This document shows positions 5,938 to 8,846 of a DNA stretch of 8,846 bases, piece by piece. How positions within the stretch are numbered: position 1 is the first letter of the stretch; each line of letters opens with the position of its first letter. This DNA comes from Clostridiaceae bacterium (GTDB taxonomy: Bacteria > Bacillota > Clostridia > Oscillospirales > Acutalibacteraceae). The notes under the pieces are model-generated. The model did not search any database, was not told the DNA's origin, and saw only the letters and a program-made list of their open reading frames with translations. The stretch is taken from assembly GCA_904501875.1 (NCBI GenBank), contig CAJGCQ010000046.1:1-8846 (forward strand), given 5' to 3'. A program made the position numbers and the translations under genes.

Positions 5938-7086
5938 ATGGAAAACTACATTAACGCAGCGGTTGAGCAATTCAGAAGTATTTTAACCGAGCAAATTGCT
6001 CGTGAGCGCAAAATGGAGCAGGATAAAAGGGTTACCGATTATTCAAAGCTTGATAAAATTATTATAGGTGTTTGCGGCGGCGACGGTATCGGGCCGATTA
6101 TATCTGCCGAGTCGGAAAGACTTTTGCAGTTTATTTTAAAGGATGAAATTGCGGCGGGTAAAATAGAGCTTCGCACTATTGAGGGACTCACTATTGAAAA
6201 CCGTATCGCCCACAACAAGGCTATTCCCGATGATGTTTTGGCTGAAATAAAGGCATGTAATGTTATCTTAAAGGCACCCACCACCACCCTTAAGGGGGGC
6301 ACACTTGAGAGCGCTAATGTTGCAATGCGCCGTGAGCTTGACCTTTATGCGAATGTACGCCCCGTTGCCGTACCCGAGCTTGGTATTGACTGGACCTTCT
6401 TCCGTGAGAATACCGAGGGTGAGTATGTTTTGGGCAGCCGCGGTGTTGAAATTCCCGATACATTGGCTTTTGACTTTAAGGTTACCACCAACGAGGGCAC
6501 AAAGCGTATTGCCCGTGCTGCCTTTGAGTATGCTAAGAACAACGGTAAAACAAGCGTAGCTATAGTTACAAAGGCGAATATTATGAAGAAGACCGACGGT
6601 AAGTTCTCCGACCTTTGCCACGAGGTTGCAAAGGATTACCCCGGTATCGAGGCGGAGGACTGGTACATTGATATTATGACCGCAAACCTCGTAAATGAGC
6701 GCACAAGAAGCAAGTTTCAGGTTTTCGTTCTGCCTAACCTTTACGGCGATATTATCACCGATGAGGCGGCGCAGATTCAGGGCGGCGTAGGCACGGCGGG
6801 AAGCGCTAATTTGGGCGATGTTTACGCTATGTTCGAGGCTATCCACGGTTCTGCTCCCCGTATGATTGAGACCGGCAGAGGCCAGTTTGCCAATCCGACA
6901 AGTATGTTCAAGGCTACCGAAATGCTCCTGCGCCATATAGGATTCGTTGAAAAAGCTAACAAGCTTAACGAGGCTTTGCACATCTGTACCGAGGTTGAAA
7001 AGAAGTATGTAATCACGGGTCACGAGGACGGAGCTACCTGCTCGCAGTTCGGCGATTATCTTATGCAGACTATTGAAAAGCTGTAA
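5938..7086 (+). CDS. Isocitrate dehydrogenase (isocitrate/isopropylmalate dehydrogenase family)
   Basis: 382 residues; would convert isocitrate to 2-oxoglutarate and CO2. A helical, charged extension of about 39 residues precedes the first strand IIIGVCGGDGIGPI (41-54). ESANVAMRRELDLY (124-137) contains the Ser-x-Asn and Arg residues typical of isocitrate rather than isopropylmalate binding. FRENTEGEY (155-163), TKANIMKKTDG (211-221) with the catalytic lysine, and NLYGDIITDEAA (267-278) with the metal aspartates are intact. The cofactor loop reads HGSAPRMIE (303-311): Arg308 replaces the Asp of NAD enzymes or the Lys of NADP enzymes, so cofactor use cannot be read off. ATG 5938 is chosen because GGAG (5925-5928) lies nine bases upstream; the TTG at 5908 lies inside the aconitase gene. 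A strong terminator follows. Homoisocitrate dehydrogenase is the alternative. Confidence 0.88.
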   Translation: MENYINAAVEQFRSILTEQIARERKMEQDKRVTDYSKLDKIIIGVCGGDGIGPIISAESERLLQFILKDEIAAGKIELRTIEGLTIENRIAHNKAIPDDVLAEIKACNVILKAPTTTLKGGTLESANVAMRRELDLYANVRPVAVPELGIDWTFFRENTEGEYVLGSRGVEIPDTLAFDFKVTTNEGTKRIARAAFEYAKNNGKTSVAIVTKANIMKKTDGKFSDLCHEVAKDYPGIEAEDWYIDIMTANLVNERTRSKFQVFVLPNLYGDIITDEAAQIQGGVGTAGSANLGDVYAMFEAIHGSAPRMIETGRGQFANPTSMFKATEMLLRHIGFVEKANKLNEALHICTEVEKKYVITGHEDGATCSQFGDYLMQTIEKL

Positions 7087-7094
7087 TTAAACAT

Positions 7095-7133
7095 TTTAAA
7101 GCCGCCGATTTTAAACGGCGGCTTTAAAGTTTT
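7095..7133 (+). terminator. Strong terminator at the end of the citrate operon, possibly bidirectional
   Basis: A perfect 13-bp stem pairs TTTAAAGCCGCCG (7095-7107) with CGGCGGCTTTAAA (7116-7128) around an 8-nt loop, with one or two further pairs possible outside. TTTT follows at 7130-7133. On the other strand the stem is followed by TTTAAAATG, so it may also stop the converging lipoprotein transcript. Confidence 0.9.
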
Positions 7134-7150
7134 GATAAATTGTTTTTTAA

Positions 7151-7168
7151 AATTCTGTCAATTCTGTC
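7151..7168. repeat. Two tandem copies of a 9-bp unit
   Basis: AATTCTGTC occurs twice back to back (7151-7159 and 7160-7168) between the operon terminator and the lipoprotein stop. No function is apparent and it is probably incidental. Confidence 0.4.
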
Positions 7169-7189
7169 CTGGAGCGTATACCAAAGCGT

Positions 7190-7600
7190 TTAAGGATTGC
7201 ATCTCTTACAGGGTGTATAGCCGCCGTTTATTGCGTCGTTATGCCCTTCAAAGATAATCTTGTTTTCCTCCTTCATAGTGGCTACCGAGCCGCAGGTTGA
7301 TTTGTGAAAAATATGTGTGTTCAAATTTCCTATGTATTCGGTTTTTGTGTTTACCGCAGTAGAGTTTTGTTCTTTCGAGACGGAAGAATTTTTATTTGGT
7401 GAGGCAGGCTTTACCTCGTCGGCGGATATGGTTTGCGGCATACTTTGCGACTCGTTGTCCTGACGGTAGCCGTTTACTGTATCGTCTGTCGGCAGATTAA
7501 TTGTTATCTGCGAATGGGCATTGTGGGTCATATCTGCATTACTCGGTGAACAGCCGCATAGACATAAAAGTGCTAAAAATATACAAATAAGCTTTTTCAT
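7190..7600 (-). CDS. Small lipoprotein with C-terminal Ada-like zinc-binding domain
   Basis: 136 residues. MKKLICIFLALLCLCGC is a lipoprotein signal with lipobox Leu14-Cys15-Gly16-Cys17, so the mature protein should be anchored by lipid at Cys17 and face outward. Residues 18-85 are a polar Ser/Asn/Gln-rich, low-complexity linker. The C-terminal module (about 88-136) reads YIGN, then FHKSTC, then GGYTPCKRCNP. This His99/Cys103/Cys131/Cys134 pattern resembles the Ada-type metal-binding fold found at the end of secreted nucleases and surface proteins of Firmicutes. No enzymatic domain is present, so function is unknown; a metal or DNA-contact role is only a guess. The start is supported by GAGG five bases upstream, and a promoter lies at 7625-7653. 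It converges on the citrate operon. Confidence 0.78.
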   Translation of the reverse strand: MKKLICIFLALLCLCGCSPSNADMTHNAHSQITINLPTDDTVNGYRQDNESQSMPQTISADEVKPASPNKNSSVSKEQNSTAVNTKTEYIGNLNTHIFHKSTCGSVATMKEENKIIFEGHNDAINGGYTPCKRCNP

Positions 7601-7624
7601 AACAACCTCGCTGCTTTTTTGTAA

Positions 7625-7653
7625 ATTATATATCGCATTTAATTAAAAATCAA
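7625..7653 (-). promoter_or_regulatory. Sigma-A-like promoter of the lipoprotein gene
   Basis: Read on the minus strand, TTGATT (7653-7648) and TATAAT (7630-7625) are separated by 17 bases. The -10 matches the consensus fully and the -35 in four of six positions. The start would fall near 7618, giving a leader of about 18 nt before the ATG at 7600. Confidence 0.65.
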
Positions 7654-7693
7654 TATTTTCTAAAAATATATAATCAGGCTGACGATTTTAATA

Positions 7694-7724
7694 TGAATAA
7701 CTCCTCTTTTTTCTGCAAAGAATA
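7694..7724 (+). promoter_or_regulatory. Possible forespore sigma-G/F-type promoter of spoVA (weak)
   Basis: TGAATA at 7694-7699 resembles the -35 of sigma-G promoters (GNATR). AAGAATA at 7718-7724, 18 bases later, only partly resembles the CATNNTA -10. spoVA operons are transcribed by sigma-G in Bacillus, and no sigma-A promoter is evident here. The -10 match is poor, so this is tentative. Confidence 0.25.
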
Positions 7725-7737
7725 GCAGAAAAGGAGG
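7701..7737 (+). promoter_or_regulatory. Hairpin that can mask the spoVAC ribosome binding site
   Basis: TTTTCTGC (7709-7716) pairs perfectly with GCAGAAAA (7725-7732) around an 8-nt loop. After a 4-nt bulge, CTCC (7701-7704) pairs with GGAG (7733-7736), which is the core of the very strong ribosome binding site AAAAGGAGG. If transcription starts upstream of 7701, the fold would hide the site. If it starts near 7730, as the tentative promoter predicts, the hairpin is only DNA-level symmetry. Confidence 0.4.
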
Positions 7738-7745
7738 AATTTTTT

Positions 7746-8189
7746 ATGCGTCCAAGCAATCAGGAATACAATAAAATAGCGGAAAAACAGTCGCCGCCGT
7801 CACCTAAAATAAAGGATTTTGTCTGTGCCTATGTGATAGGCGGGCTTATCTGCGTGATAGGTCAGCTTTTTATGGAGTGGTACAACGCACTCGGACTGCC
7901 CGAAAAGGTGATAAAAATGGCGGTGCCGTCAACTCTCGTCTTTATTGCCGCCCTGCTTACAGGCTTAAAGCTTTTCGATAAAATAGCAAAACATGCAGGT
8001 GCGGGCACCTTAGTTCCTATAACCGGCTTTGCAAATGCGATTGTATCGCCCGCTATTGAATTCAAAAGCGAGGGTCAGGTGCTGGGTCTCGGTGCAAAAA
8101 TGTTCACAATAGCAGGCCCTGTTTTGGTATTCGGCGTTACCGCTTCGGTTATTTACGGACTGATTATTTATATAGTAGGTTTGTTTTAG
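7746..8189 (+). CDS. spoVAC: Stage V sporulation protein AC
   Basis: 147 residues, usual SpoVAC length. A polar N-terminal tail (1-22) is followed by hydrophobic segments at about 25-43, 57-76, 86-103 and 121-146. The block AGAGTLVPITGFANAIVSPA then IEFKSEG, and GLGAKMFTIAGP (115-125), are characteristic of SpoVAC. The protein is a spore inner-membrane component of the SpoVA channel that imports dipicolinic acid (DPA) during sporulation and releases it at germination; Bacillus SpoVAC has been described as mechanosensitive. ATG 7746 has an excellent AAAAGGAGG site at 7729-7737, eight bases upstream. spoVAD follows after 11 bases, so the two are co-transcribed; no spoVAA or spoVAB lies upstream, in line with the short spoVACDE form common in Clostridia. 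Confidence 0.95.
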   Translation: MRPSNQEYNKIAEKQSPPSPKIKDFVCAYVIGGLICVIGQLFMEWYNALGLPEKVIKMAVPSTLVFIAALLTGLKLFDKIAKHAGAGTLVPITGFANAIVSPAIEFKSEGQVLGLGAKMFTIAGPVLVFGVTASVIYGLIIYIVGLF

Positions 8190-8200
8190 GGGGCGTAGAT

Positions 8201-8846
8201 ATGAAGAGAATAGGTCAGCGTACGATTGTTTTTGAAAATAAGCCGACAATATTAAGCTATGGCTCGATTGTGGGGAAAAAGGAGCACGAGGGACCGCTTT
8301 CAAACGAGTTTGATGCCTATACAACCGATAGCTTTTTTGGTGAAAAGACCTTTGAAAAGGCAGAAAGCAAGCTCCAAAAGACCGCCGTGCAGACCGCACT
8401 TGACAAGGGCGGCTTTAAGGAGAGCGAAATTGACAATATTTTCGCAGGAGACCTTTTAAACCAGTGCATCGGAAGCTCGTTTGGACTCCGTGAGTTTGGA
8501 ATACCCTTTATCGGTCTCTACGGTGCTTGCTCTACAATGGCGTTGTCGACAGGGCTCGCCTCTATTTTCGTGGACAGCGGGGCGGCAAAAAAGGCGGTAG
8601 CCGTCACCTCTTCGCATTTCTGCTCGGCAGAGCGGCAGTACCGCTTTCCCCTTAACTACGGCTCACAGCGCACGCCTACCGCTCAATGGACGGTCACAGG
8701 CTCGGGTGCACTTGTTTTGGGGCAGGGTGAGGGTAAGCCCTATATCAATTCGGTAACCTTCGGCGAAATCGAGGATTACGGAATTAAGGATATAAACAAT
8801 ATGGGTGCGGCAATGGCACCTGATGATGTTAAAATAAGACCATACC
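8201..8846 (+). CDS. spoVAD: Stage V sporulation protein AD, N-terminal 215 residues
   Basis: The reading frame is open to the right edge; about 215 of an expected 335-340 residues are present. SpoVAD has a thiolase-like fold, sits on the spore inner membrane and binds dipicolinic acid for the SpoVA channel. Seen here: GQRTIVFENKP near the start (5-15), FAGDLLNQCIGSSFGLREFG (81-100), and FIGLYGACSTMALSTGLAS (103-121). Cys110 lies where thiolases carry their nucleophile. VTSSHFCSAERQYRFPLNYG follows at 135-154. ATG 8201 has AGGGGGCG at 8188-8195, five bases upstream, partly overlapping the spoVAC stop codon, which suggests coupled translation. No frameshift is seen in the visible part; spoVAE is expected beyond the edge. 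Confidence 0.95.
   Translation, partial: MKRIGQRTIVFENKPTILSYGSIVGKKEHEGPLSNEFDAYTTDSFFGEKTFEKAESKLQKTAVQTALDKGGFKESEIDNIFAGDLLNQCIGSSFGLREFGIPFIGLYGACSTMALSTGLASIFVDSGAAKKAVAVTSSHFCSAERQYRFPLNYGSQRTPTAQWTVTGSGALVLGQGEGKPYINSVTFGEIEDYGIKDINNMGAAMAPDDVKIRPY

Noticed and set aside
6268..7023. 251-codon minus-strand ORF opposite the isocitrate dehydrogenase gene
   Set aside because: It is wholly antisense to a clear conserved enzyme, lacks a ribosome binding site and any recognisable domain, and is the sort of shadow frame that codon bias produces.
7667..7674. TATATAAT as a sigma-A -10 for spoVAC
   Set aside because: No acceptable -35 hexamer lies 16-18 bases upstream, and spoVA genes are normally forespore-controlled.
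8010..8399. 129-codon minus-strand ORF opposite spoVAC and spoVAD
   Set aside because: It spans the junction of two well-supported plus-strand spoVA genes and shows no domain; a shadow frame.

Overview
The window looks like a chromosomal piece of a spore-forming anaerobic Firmicute of class Clostridia, possibly in or near the Oscillospiraceae/Ruminococcaceae. This rests on spoVAC-spoVAD, a Re-type (anaerobe) citrate synthase homologue, strong AAGGAGG-type ribosome binding sites, a Gram-positive LexA box and moderate GC. No transposase, integrase, CRISPR, phage, tRNA or rRNA gene is visible, so this is core-type sequence rather than a mobile island.

Layout. (1) Positions 1-206 hold the 3' end of a COG2426 small membrane export protein, closed by an intrinsic terminator at 233-265. 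(2) Positions 266-570 hold no convincing protein gene. They carry a perfect-consensus sigma-A promoter (TTGACA, 17 bp, TATAAT) with a LexA/SOS box in its spacer, then about 150 nt whose two ends pair with each other and are followed by a T run. This looks like a discrete structured RNA or a structured leader. (3) Positions 571-1131 encode a YpsA/DUF1273-type SLOG protein. (4) Convergent to it, with one base between the stop codons, is a DUF421/YetF membrane protein (1133-1837, minus). (5) Positions 1918-7086 hold a four-gene operon: Re-citrate synthase-like enzyme, GntR/FCD regulator, Aquifex-type aconitase, and isocitrate dehydrogenase-like enzyme. It has a second perfect-consensus promoter, a candidate GntR operator over the -10 box, and a strong terminator (7095-7133). 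(6) Positions 7190-7600 (minus) encode a small lipoprotein with an Ada-like Cys/His zinc-binding tail. (7) From 7746, spoVAC and the start of spoVAD open a spoVA operon that runs off the window.

How the genes work together. The central operon would turn acetyl-CoA and oxaloacetate into citrate, isocitrate and 2-oxoglutarate. That is the oxidative arm of an incomplete TCA cycle, used by anaerobes to make glutamate. The embedded GntR/FCD protein is the natural candidate for sensing an intermediate and repressing its own operon. The spoVA genes act in the forespore, moving dipicolinic acid into the developing spore and releasing it at germination. The DUF421 protein could also be a spore inner-membrane protein, but the window does not prove that.

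The least explained part is 286-1131: an apparently SOS-controlled, very strong promoter driving a structured RNA and/or a YpsA-like SLOG protein.
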